Of a DNA stretch of 27,741 nucleotides, positions 1 through 9,058 are shown piece by piece; the first letter of the stretch is position 1, and the number at the start of each line of letters is the position of its first letter. Both the position numbers and the translations under genes were made by a program. Location: assembly GCA_030849075.1 (NCBI GenBank), contig JASAOO010003190.1, forward strand, positions 1 to 27,741, read 5' to 3'. The notes below the pieces were generated by a model. It saw only the letters and a program-made list of their open reading frames with translations, ran no database searches and was not told where the DNA came from. The DNA is from Zelonia costaricensis (Eukaryota > Euglenozoa > Kinetoplastea > Trypanosomatida > Trypanosomatidae).

Positions 1-193
1 CGACGAACGCGGACGCCTACAAGAAGTACAACCCGGACGCGTACAAGCGCCAGCAGCCCGACGACGCGGACGGCGACGACGAGAAGGCGCCCGTGGACCC
101 GGACATGTACAACACGACGAACGCGGACGCCTACAAGAAGTACAACCCGGACGCGTACAAGCGCCAGCAGCCCGACGACGCGGACGGCGACGA
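1..193 (+). repeat. 114-bp tandem repeat in the first gene (38-residue unit)
   Basis: Bases 1-79 recur exactly at 115-193, an offset of 114 bp that keeps the frame and encodes a 38-residue unit (starts DPDMYNTTNADAYKKY, ends DDEKAPV). The first copy is cut by the window edge and the second decays into the more divergent repeats downstream. The array probably continues upstream. Near-exact copies suggest recent expansion or gene conversion, and copy number may be collapsed in the assembly. Confidence 0.85.
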
Positions 194-1655
194 TGCGCGC
201 GGGCCCGTGGACCCGGACATGTACAAGTCCACGTACGGGGACGACTATCAGCCGTACGGGCGTGAGGACCTCCGTGGGCAGGAGTCCACGCCAGCGGAGC
301 AGGCGCCTGAGCGTACGCCGATCGATCCGAACATGTACAAGTCGACCTACGGCGATGAGTATCAGCCGTACGGGCGCGACGCGTACACGCGGGACGAGCC
401 GCAGGAGGAGGCTCCAGCGCCGGCGCCAAAGCCAGCGAAGGCCCCCAAGCAGGCGCCTGTTCCAGCGGCGGAGAACGAGGCTGAGCCGGCCGCGCAGGAG
501 CCGGCCCACGCGGTCGCTGAGGATGAGGCCGCGGAGGCGAAGCCCGACCCGCGCAAGCGCCGTGCGCAGGCGGACCCGACTCAGTACGAGAGCACGTACG
601 CGAAGGACTACGCGCCGTATGATGCATCCGCTGGGGACAGCGACGAGGCAGCTGCGCCGGAGCAGCAGGCCGAAGCTGCGGAGGCGAAGGCCGAGCCGCA
701 CAAGCGCCGTGCCCAGGCCGACTCAACCCTGTACGAGAGCACGTACGTCAAGGACTATGGAACCCCAGAAGACTCCCCGGCGAGTGCGGCTGTGGCGGAG
801 GAGCCGCCTGCTGCGGAGGCCGCCAAGCCGAACGTGTACACGCGCCGCGCCGTGGCCGACCCGGAGCTGTACGAGAGCACGTACGTCAAGGACTTCGGCC
901 CGCGAGTGGCGGCGGAGCAGGCGGCGGCGGAGCAAGCACAGGCGCAGCCGCCCGCCGAGTCCGCCCCGCAGCCGCCCGCTGCTGTCACGCCAGCGCCGAA
1001 CAACACACCCGCACAGAGCGCCGCCGCCGCACCGCCTGCTAAGACCGCGGCACCCGCTGCCCCCGAGCCCGCTACCGCCGAGCCCCAGCCATCCGCGCGC
1101 CGTCGCCCACCGATCGACCCGGCGTACTACGCCAGCACGTACGCGCGCGACTACACTGCGCCAGAGGAGGTGCCCGAGCCGGCCGTGCCGCCGCTGAAGC
1201 TGCCGACAGACAACTCAAAGTCAGGGCCGACGGCGCGCTCCTCCGTGCCGGCCAGCGCGCGCAGCACGGCACGGGCGCCGACCGCGTCGAGCCAGGTGAA
1301 GAGTGTGGCGCCGGCCAAGGCGGCAGCCGCGAAGACCCCTGCCGCGGCGGAGCCCACGGCTGCCCAGGTGCCACCCACGCCCCGCTCCCGCCCCTCCGGC
1401 TCGTACGAGACAGAGTACAACAAGAACTACCGGCAGCACAGCCACACGCCTACCCCCCTGCCGACCGCGCGGCGGGCGCAAGCCTGCGTCCACCACGTGG
1501 ACCCCAACTTCTACACGACCACGTGTCAGACCGCGTACGTGGCGCCGGCGGCGGCCCCGGCTCCGGCGCGTCCGGCCTTCACGCGGCCCACGGCTTCCGT
1601 TCGCCACGTAGACCCAAGCATGTACGTGAGCACCACCCGCGCCGCCTACTCGTAA
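1..1655 (+). CDS. Tyrosine-rich repeat protein, 5' truncated; possibly SAXO/MAP6-like microtubule-binding protein
   Basis: The frame is open from base 3 to the TAA at 1653-1655, giving about 550 visible residues with no start codon of its own, so the gene begins upstream of the window. It is built from about ten copies of a degenerate motif, roughly D-P-x-x-Y-x-S-T-Y-x-K/D-D-Y-x-P-Y (examples DPDMYKSTYGDDYQPYG, DPTQYESTYAKDYAPY, DPELYESTYVKDFG). Several copies are preceded by a basic KRRAQA-like stretch. The copies are joined by Ala/Pro/Glu-rich linkers that look disordered. The last two copies, near 1498-1535 and 1609-1645, are degenerate. I see no signal peptide, membrane segment or enzymatic domain. 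Regularly spaced Tyr-x-x-D-Tyr/Phe modules recall the Mn motifs of MAP6/SAXO axonemal microtubule proteins. That link is an inference; the safe call is conserved hypothetical repeat protein. Confidence 0.8.
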   Translation, partial: TNADAYKKYNPDAYKRQQPDDADGDDEKAPVDPDMYNTTNADAYKKYNPDAYKRQQPDDADGDDARGPVDPDMYKSTYGDDYQPYGREDLRGQESTPAEQAPERTPIDPNMYKSTYGDEYQPYGRDAYTRDEPQEEAPAPAPKPAKAPKQAPVPAAENEAEPAAQEPAHAVAEDEAAEAKPDPRKRRAQADPTQYESTYAKDYAPYDASAGDSDEAAAPEQQAEAAEAKAEPHKRRAQADSTLYESTYVKDYGTPEDSPASAAVAEEPPAAEAAKPNVYTRRAVADPELYESTYVKDFGPRVAAEQAAAEQAQAQPPAESAPQPPAAVTPAPNNTPAQSAAAAPPAKTAAPAAPEPATAEPQPSARRRPPIDPAYYASTYARDYTAPEEVPEPAVPPLKLPTDNSKSGPTARSSVPASARSTARAPTASSQVKSVAPAKAAAAKTPAAAEPTAAQVPPTPRSRPSGSYETEYNKNYRQHSHTPTPLPTARRAQACVHHVDPNFYTTTCQTAYVAPAAAPAPARPAFTRPTASVRHVDPSMYVSTTRAAYS

Positions 1656-1846
1656 GATCGCCACGGCGGTGACGTTGCCGCCCTGTGCCTCCCTCCTCCA
1701 CCAACCCGGCCCTCCCCAGGCGGTCTCTCTCTCTCTACTAGGCTCTCCAGAGATAAATCGAAGCGGTGACGAGATAAGAGAGCGTCGCCTCCTTCCTCCC
1801 CGCCTCGCGCTCCGTACCCTTGCACGTGTGCCTTAACGTGTATGTA

Positions 1847-1863
1847 TGTGTGTGTGTGTGTGT
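1847..1863 (+). repeat. (TG)n microsatellite
   Basis: A run of TG dinucleotides downstream of the first gene. Similar + strand TG runs occur at 2162-2179, 3439-3460, 4007-4025 and 4478-4501. They give the spurious Val-Cys-rich open frames in this stretch. Confidence 0.9.
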
Positions 1864-3941
1864 TTGGAAGGTTCCTTGTGCACGTCTTCGCGATTCGCTT
1901 CTTCTCCTTGTTGATTTTCTTTTCTTCATTGTCGCTGATTTCGAACACAGTCGCTTACCTTCCTCCGTGCACGCCCGCACACTCGACAAGGAGCCGTGGG
2001 GGGAGCACGCAGGGCGTGTGCGTGCGCAAGCCCCCCCCCCGAACAACAAAAAAGGACGAGTCGACCACAACAAGAAGACAAGACTCGAAAACGCAACAGC
2101 GAAATGGGGAGGGGGGGGGCTACCGTGCAGCGTGCTGCGCACCTCTACGCGTACGCGCGTTTGTGTGTGTGTGTGTGTGGTTTCCTTTCTGTCTAAATGC
2201 GTGTGTGTGTGAGTGCGTGTGTTGTCAGCGATACGCACCTCCTCCTCCTCCCTTGGTTGTCTTGTCCTCTCCCCGCCCCCCACCTCCCATTGCCTCCTCT
2301 GCACGTTCGTGCGTTGTACCTGTCCTTCGAATTCCGCCTTGGTCTGCCAGTGTGTTTGGCTGTGACGGTGGGACGCCGTCGCAAGCCCCCCCCCCCATTC
2401 CCACCTCTTCCCTTTTCATCACGCGTGCGCATCGATCGCCTCGGCGTACGCCTCCACAGACACACACACACACACAGACTCTCGCCACTCTCTCTTTCTC
2501 TCTTGTGGCGCTTTCTTGTGTTTACGTTTGTGTGTTTGCCTGCGTGTGCGCGTGTCTTTTGCTTCCCTGTATCGACAGAAGAGCCACTGCCCCCCCCCCT
2601 CCCCGTCACGCAGCCACCGCCCCCCTCCTCCCCCCCCCCTCAACCACCTCTTCAGCGCTCGTGGTGCTTCCCGGGTGGCACACACGCACACGCACACCGA
2701 CACACGACTGTGACTCGCGGTGTCGATGAAGACGGTAAAAGTGGTGGAGGTGGTGCCGCGTCCTTCACCCTCCTCCCCTTCCCCCCCCTTTGATCGCACA
2801 ACGGCTCGCGTCGATAAGGGGTGTGGGCCGGCGCGCACGTGCGTGCAGGGAAGGGGGGGAGTGCGAGAGCGTGCTGGACGTGGCACGGGAGATGGACAAG
2901 ATGGGCTTCGGGTCCGTCAGCCGCCACAGCAGCCATCGTGTGCACACCCGCTCACGTATCGATAGACGCTGCGCGTGCATGTGTTTGTGTGTGTGCGTCA
3001 TGACGAGGGCTCCTCTTCTTAGCTTGCGTCTATCTTTACTTCTCTTTGTTTTTTTTGTGCTTGTGATTTCACCGTGTCGTGCCGCCTCCGTTCCTGATTC
3101 TCTGTGGTGGGTGTCGCACGCAGTGTCTGTGTGTGTGTGGGGGGGCTTCCCCTGTCTCCCGATCTTGCGTGTGAAGGCTTGTGCAGGGTGGTGTGGTGGG
3201 GGCTCCGCTTCACCGCCCCTTGGCGCTCCGTTGCGTACTCGACACGACGCGCTGGCGCTCTCTTTGCTCTCTTCTCCGCCCTCGTCCCCACTCGCTCTCT
3301 GACTCTACGTCGTCGTCTTTTGACGCTACTCGCGTCGCACGTTCTACTTGTCCCCTCCGGTGAATGATATCGGCCCCTGCCGCAGCCGCTCTCCGCGCTG
3401 ATAGAAGGATCGCCCGCACACTCCTGCGCGTGTGCATGCGTGTGTGTGTGTGTGTGTGTGAACTACGGTGCCATCTCCCGTGCGCGCACACGGACGCGGC
3501 GGTCACTCTGTCTATACCAACTCAGCATCGATGCTACAGCGCTGTTCTTCCTTTTGTTGTTGTTGTGGAAGTCGCGGCGGGGCGGGGCTGTGGAGGGTGC
3601 AGAGTAGTTGGGCAATGGGAGTCCGGGGATGGCTGGCGTGTCTGACGCGACACCTGGGTTTGTCAACCCCCACTCATCTCCTCCTTGGATCGCCCCCCCC
3701 CCCTCCGGCTCACCCCCACCCTCCAGCCTCCTCCTCCACGTCTCCGGGCAACTGCCCGTCCCGCTCTTGACCGTCCTGCTGTGTTGCCTGTGTGGATGTG
3801 TCTGTGTGCTCGCGTCGGCAAGGTTGAGGTGCAAGAGGGTGCCGTCACCCATCGAGGCCCCCCCCCCTCCCTCCCTCCCCACCCTGCGCGTGCTGCCGCT
3901 GTCGCTCTCGCGCTCTCTCTGCCTGTTTCTATATTGACTTG

Positions 3942-3955
3942 TTTTTTTTTTTTAG
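3942..3955 (+). promoter_or_regulatory. T12-AG, candidate trans-splice acceptor without a CDS
   Basis: Twelve T residues followed directly by AG match the polypyrimidine-AG context used by spliced-leader trans-splicing. The CT-rich DNA at 3900-3925 strengthens it. The first ATG downstream, at 3974, opens only a low-complexity Cys/Val-rich frame, so no protein gene is supported here. It may be unused, or mark a non-coding RNA. Confidence 0.35.
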
Positions 3956-4167
3956 CTTCACTCTCTGTACTGTGATGAGCGGTGACGAATGTGTGCGTCT
4001 GTGTCTGTGTGTGTGTGTGTGTGTGCGTGTGTCGCGTCGTTGCGCGACGGCGCCGTGGTCGCTTGTTTGGCTCGGCTTCCCTTCTTTCTTCTGTTTCACG
4101 CTTGTCTTCTTCCTTCCCGCTGTATCCCGCGCAACGCACGGTCCCTTCGCTTCTCCCTTCACAGTTG

Positions 4168-4252
4168 TGTATGCGAGTCTGTTCGTTGTTTGCCCCCCCC
4201 CCCCGCCCCCCCCCCCNTGTATGCGAGTCTGTTCGTTGTTTGCCCCCCCCCC
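4168..4252. repeat. Direct repeat flanking an undetermined base; probable unmerged contig overlap
   Basis: The sequence starting TGTATGCGAGTCTGTTCGTT at 4168 recurs exactly at 4218, an offset of 50 bases. Both copies lead into a poly-C tract. The first copy runs C12-G-C11 and ends at the single N at 4217; the second has a C10 run and continues normally. This is what two contig ends look like when they overlap but were abutted with one N instead of merged. The apparent 50-base duplication is therefore probably not real. Confidence 0.75.
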
Positions 4253-6289
4253 GTACCCCACCCGCCCCTCGTATCTCCCACTATCTCCCCCCCCCTCCCT
4301 CCGCCGCGTTGTCGCGGTGCACGTCCTCGAGTGCCCCTCCCATCGAATGCAAAGGAGACTGGCGCACCTCCCGGGAAGGACATGCAAGCCGGCGAGGGAA
4401 GGAGGGAGGGGGGTGCCTGATGCAAGCTCCACTAGCGGAGCCCTCGCCTTTCCATCTCTGTCTGTATGCATGTGTCTGTGTGTGTGTGTGTGTGTGTGTG
4501 TTCGGCGCCGTTGGTGCCTTCCTTGTCTTCCTCGGTGGGCGCTGTCCCGTGCATCGTCCATCTCCTGTATGAGCGCCGGCTCACCCGCTTGTTGAAGCCG
4601 TCTCACCCCCCCCCACCCCCCGCCTGTGTACCTGCGTCACCCAAACTCTCTCCCTCTCCCCCTCGGTCATGTCGCTGAGCGCCCGTGTGTCTGTGCGTGT
4701 GTGCGTATGTGTTTGTGTGTGTTACAGTGGGTGATCTTCTTCTTCTTCTTCACGCCGCCCCACACTGCCACTCTTACTCGACCCTCTTGATGTGCTGCCG
4801 CTGGCCCCCCCCCCCACGCCTCCCACGCCCATGACAGGTTTCTGTGAACCTCCAAACTCCTGCACAGCCCCCACTCCCCCCCCCACGCCTCCCTTCCCTT
4901 CTCTTCTATTTGCTTCTTGTTTTCATTGTTGTACACTCGCTCCAGCCTCGCCCCCCTCCCCCTCCCCCACCGCGTGTGTGGCTGCCGTCCGCGCGAACAC
5001 CTTGTCGTCCTGCCGTGAAGTGTGAAGAACGCGTGCGTGAGTGCGCGTGTGTGTGTGTACTCTGCGAGCGCGTGTGGCTGTCGACCACGTAGCGCGCGCA
5101 CTGTGGTGGGTGGACGCAAGTGTCGGAGCTGGCTGACGAGTGTGAGGTCTTGTCGTGGCCTCACACTCCTCTTCCTTCCCCTCCCCACCACTGCAGACCC
5201 CATCCAGAACACGCACACACACACACACACACCACGACGAGACGCACGCTCACGGCAGTGGTGTACCGCTGGCGGCAACCACACACACACACAACACACG
5301 AGCGCGACGGCACACGCGCGCCATGGCGCGGCCGTCGAGCGGGGCTGTCTCGTGCCTCAGACTTCCCTGAGCTTCCTTTGTTGTGTTGACTTCAACTTGC
5401 TTCGGTATTGCCCGATTTCCTTCTTTCCCTTCTTCTGTGGTTTGCTTAGCACGGTCGGCTGATGTCGTTGTGTTGACTTCGCGCGTTTGAGTGCTTTTTT
5501 GGGGGGTTTTGGGCCTCTTGTGTGGCGCGATCGACGCGATCGCAGGTGCCTCTTCGCTCTGTTGCTTCTTTCCTTTTCTTGTGCGGCTGTCTTCCTTCTT
5601 CGGCGTGATTCTCGGTTGTTTGTCAGTTCGCCTTCGCATAGGGAAGGGAGGGGGTGTAAGGTGCGGCATCTATGGGCGGAGTCTTGGGTAGGGTCTTTGT
5701 TCACGGATCGTGTGTCTGTGTGTGTGTGGGGGGGGGTCGATGTGGAGGGAGGTGGATGACGGAGGAGGGGCGGTACTCGATGCGGATGTAGCATCAGCAT
5801 CGTACAGGAAGGGAAGGGCCGCGTGGGCGTGAGGAGCTCAACGGGTCGGGCAGGCGTGGCGGCGGTGCTCCGTGCCCACACCTCGCCGAACTCGATCCCT
5901 GCTCTTCACATGCGCGTGCTTGCCCTCCCCCGTCCCCCGCTGCCGCGCCTCCCGCTCACGCATTCTCTTCTTCGTTTGTTTCCCCGCTTCGGTGTGAGAC
6001 TGCGCGCCTGCACACACCCACGTGCGCACCGACGCACACCCACACACGCGTGCCTGTGGGGATGAGAACACGCCGGGGGATTGGGGGGAGAAGGGGGAGG
6101 GGGGGGGGCAACGGTGTGTTGTGGGGAGGGTGAGGGTTTCGGTGCATCACCACCACCCCCTCACCCTCCCCTCCACCCCACTCACACAAGGCAGCACGTA
6201 TGCAAACTCACACACGTGCACCCACACATCAACGTGGTGTTCTTCAGTGTGTGTGTGTGTGTGTGCGTGTGTTCGTGTATTTGTATCTT

Positions 6290-6290
6290 N
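6290..6290. other. Undetermined base (N) at the start of a poly-C tract
   Basis: A single N lies between a (TG)n-rich flank ending TTGTATCTT and a C6 run. It may mark a second low-quality read end or a contig joint. Unlike at 4217, no obvious duplication of the flanks is visible. Confidence 0.6.
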
Positions 6291-7544
6291 CCCCCCGCAC
6301 TCCCCGGGTCGTAAGCTCGTGCTACGTCCTGCCTCCCCCCCCCTCCCCTCCGCGCGGCGGGCGAGTCGGTGTGGCAGGCGCGGAGCCACGTTGCGGCGAG
6401 GACAGCCACGCGCACGCCAACGTCGACCTTCTCCACCATGGCGCGAGGGCAAGAGGGGGGGGCGGGAGAGGGTGCGCGGGGCGGGGGTGGAGGAGTGGTG
6501 GAGAGGAGCGGGCGAGGTGGCGATGGCAGCACAGTCACGCACCCTCACCCACCCACGCGTCCGCCCCCCCCCTCCCTCTTCCCTTCTCGCCTTCAATGCA
6601 GTTGTGACCAACACGCCAAACGGAGCTCCACCACAGCGCGAACACACATGGAAGAGAAAATCATCAAAGTGAAGAGATAAAGCATCAACTCAACGTCAAC
6701 ATCAGCAGCAGCAGCGGCGGAAGTGCGCCGCGCCAAGACACGCGGGTGCTGGCGGTTGGAAGTACGGAAAGGCAAGCCATTGGAGGGTACGGCCAAGAGG
6801 CGCTGGCCAGCTTCCCTCGCCGCCCCTCCCGCCCACTGACCCTCCGCTCTTCCCAGCCCTTTGCGAACGACGCGGTGATGTGTGCGAGGGGCAGGGGCTC
6901 GGTGAAGCGCAGCGCCAGCGCGTGGCGGTGGAGCAGACCGCGGGCCGAGGACCATCAGCAGAGGGGCTCCTTCTCGCTGGCCGATGCACTTCCCCCTTTC
7001 CCCGGCACCATTCCTTCTGCCACTCGCGCGCGCGCCGCCGCCAACCTCAGGGAGGGGGACGCAGCCAGCGCACCGAGCGCGATGGGCACCGCGTGCCGCG
7101 TCCCCCACGTCTCGGCGCCGTCCTTGGCTTGTGTGTATTACTCTCCACCGCCCTCGTCTTCTCTTCTCCCGTCCGTGACGGTTGCCTGACGCGCCCCCCC
7201 TCCCACACACGCACACATGCACGTGCATACGTGCAGCACGCGATTCAAGTAGCCTACTCGTCTGCGCCGCACGCGCTCGCTTGCACACTCGTCATACACA
7301 ACACGCGTGTCTGCGCCGTGTGGAACGCTCGCTGAATTTTTTTTTCTGGGGGCATTGCGCAGCCGTCAGCCCCCCCCCCCCTCGCACCACCGCGTCCTCG
7401 TCCGTGCCTGCGTCTGCGCCAGTTTCTCTGTGTGTGTGTGTCACTCGCTCCCTCTCTCCACACTCGCCGGACGGAAGTGTTGTGGAGTCTGCGGCGTACA
7501 CGCCACGCAAACGAGAACACCACAGCGCAGCCCCACCTACCCCA

Positions 7545-7564
7545 AACACACACACACACACACA
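7545..7564 (+). repeat. (CA)n microsatellite
   Basis: A run of CA dinucleotides on the + strand. A longer one lies at 7759-7783 and another at 5213-5232. CA runs dominate the half of this gap nearest the downstream gene. Confidence 0.9.
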
Positions 7565-8027
7565 TCGCCGGTGATCACGTTGCATCTGTGTGCGTGGCGT
7601 TGCCCCTCCCCTATTCGACTGTGCTGCCGTGTGGCCTCCCCACCGGCCCACCCCACCCGTCAACCTCAACGCCCAACACCCCCCCCTCCCCCTACGTCTC
7701 CTTCTTCTATCGCGCCCCACGTGGCCTGTTGCCCTCCGGCCTTCTCCATCCATCCAGCGCACACACACACACACACACACACATACGGTCGAACGCACGC
7801 ATACACGCGCCTTCGACTATCGTCTGCCACCCCCCCCCACCTGCGCGTCCCTCTTTCCGTTTCTGCCCTGGAGTTGACACCCCTAGAACTCAGCACCATC
7901 CTCTTCCCCCCACCCTCATCACCCGCTGCTCACTTCTTGTTTGTGTTTTAGTTGACCCGCTCGCCTTGGGGTGTGTGTGTGCTACTGTCCTGCACACACA
8001 CGCACACACCGCGTGGATGCGAGTGCA

Positions 8028-8074
8028 GGTGCGTAGGTGCGTAGGTGCGTAGGTGCGTGTGTGTGTGTGTGTGT
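8028..8074 (+). repeat. 8-bp tandem repeat (GGTGCGTA) running into (GT)n
   Basis: Three exact copies of GGTGCGTA at 8028-8051 are followed by GGTGCGTG at 8052-8059 and then a GT run to 8074. It is probably a microsatellite derivative. It does not match the trypanosomatid telomere repeat. Confidence 0.85.
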
Positions 8075-8697
8075 CAGCGAGTCGTGCAACTCTGCTCTCC
8101 TCTTCATCTTTCCACCCTTCCACCCAATCAGGCACGCTCTGAGCACCGCCAACGGCGTTCGCCACCGCGCCCAGCGCACGTGTGCCTGTCTCGGTGTGGT
8201 TGTGCAAGAGAGGCACCACGAGGCGCCAACCTCCACCTCCTCCCCCACCCCCCACCCCCCTCATCCTTCGATCCACTGCTCAAGCAGGCGGACGAACACC
8301 TCTAAAGGCCTGTGAAACCAGCAAACACACACTCGTGCCACCCCCACCCTCACGCACACACACACGCACACCTCCGTGTCTGTTGCGCGTTCTCGTACAT
8401 CACTTGTAGCCTCCCGCCTTCTCTCCGACCCACCACCACCACCACGTGCTGTTGCCGGCGGCGTCTTCGTCGTGTGAAACTAGGTCCCTTCTCTGCAGCG
8501 GGCGTCGTCTCCTCGCGTCGACCGCCTCGCCACCTCCACCCACTCACCCCACCTCCGGTACGACACGCGGCAGGCGGACCTCCGTCATTCGGTAGCGCCT
8601 TTGCTGCTGACGTGTTTCGGCGCTTTGTGTATTCTCGTTTCGCGTCAAGCCGTGCCTGTGCGCCTTTTCTTTCTGTGTTTGTGTGTTTGTCTGTGTG

Positions 8698-8728
8698 TTT
8701 GTGTTTGTGTTTGTGTGTGTGTGTGTGG
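8698..8728 (+). repeat. (TG)n / TTTG-rich microsatellite
   Basis: An interrupted TG run in the UTR upstream of the MORN kinase. It is followed by a T/C-rich stretch at about 8752-8790. Confidence 0.8.
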
Positions 8729-8940
8729 GTGGGTGTGCGTTTGTGCGGCGGTTTCTCTCTCTTGTTTTTCTTTTTTCTCCTTCTCCCGTCTCACCATTCG
8801 TGTACCGCGTTGGCTTCCATCCTCTCCTGCGGCCTCGTCAGCACATTGTCCTCGTCTTGATTCCCTCCCCCCTCCCCCCTCCCGTCTTTGCTCTGATCGC
8901 ATACGATACATCAACCCTCCTCCACCCACCACCCACCACT

Positions 8941-8960
8941 CTCTCCTCTCTCCTCCGTAG
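8941..8960 (+). promoter_or_regulatory. Predicted spliced-leader acceptor for the MORN kinase mRNA
   Basis: A CT-rich tract (CTCTCCTCTCTCCTCC) is followed by GTAG, with the AG at 8959-8960. No ATG lies between this AG and the chosen start at 9059, giving a predicted 5' UTR of 98 bases plus the mini-exon. The assignment rests only on the general rule of a polypyrimidine tract and first AG. Confidence 0.55.
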
Positions 8961-9058
8961 AAGACGCACGGCGTGTGGATTCCTCCCCCCCCCCACGCAC
9001 ACATACACACAACCCCGCGCACGTACGCACGCACGCACACCTGCGAGGATTGCCGACG

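Larger units (their letters stand above)
1656..5200. other. Long non-coding stretch, upstream half: probable extended 3' UTR, TG-rich
   Basis: No convincing gene is seen. Open frames in all six frames are low-complexity Cys/Val/Arg/Pro translations of (TG)n, poly-C and CT-rich DNA. The stretch is T- and pyrimidine-rich on the + strand, with (TG)n runs near 1847, 2162, 2201, 3439, 4007, 4478 and 5050, and repeated poly-C runs of 8-13 bases, for example near 2030, 2390, 3690, 4193 and 4600. Several polypyrimidine-AG sites resemble trans-splice acceptors, the clearest being T12-AG at 3942-3955. It is most simply read as the 3' UTR of the Tyr-repeat gene plus intergenic DNA, possibly with an unannotated non-coding transcript. 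Confidence 0.6.
5201..9058. other. Long non-coding stretch, downstream half: intergenic DNA and 5' UTR of the MORN kinase
   Basis: No convincing gene is seen. A T-rich part (5370-5640) is followed by a GC-rich part with few simple repeats (about 5755-5930 and 6330-7190), then CA- and pyrimidine-rich DNA leading into the kinase gene. (CA)n runs lie near 5213, 5280, 7545, 7759 and 8330; (TG)n runs near 6247, 8057 and 8698. Open frames across 6593-7288 on either strand are Arg/Ala-rich without recognisable domains. The GC-rich block could hold a degenerate retroposon such as a SIDER, but I could not recognise a diagnostic signature. Confidence 0.55.

Noticed and set aside
6593..7288. 231-residue minus-strand frame in the long non-coding region
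   Set aside because: It is Arg/Ala/Gly-rich, has no motif, and overlaps equally long + strand frames, as expected of GC-rich non-coding DNA.
8028..8074. 8-bp repeat as a possible telomere relic, origin iteron or CRISPR-like array
   Set aside because: The unit GGTGCGTA differs from the TTAGGG telomere repeat, there are only three exact copies without spacers, and it grades into a GT microsatellite.
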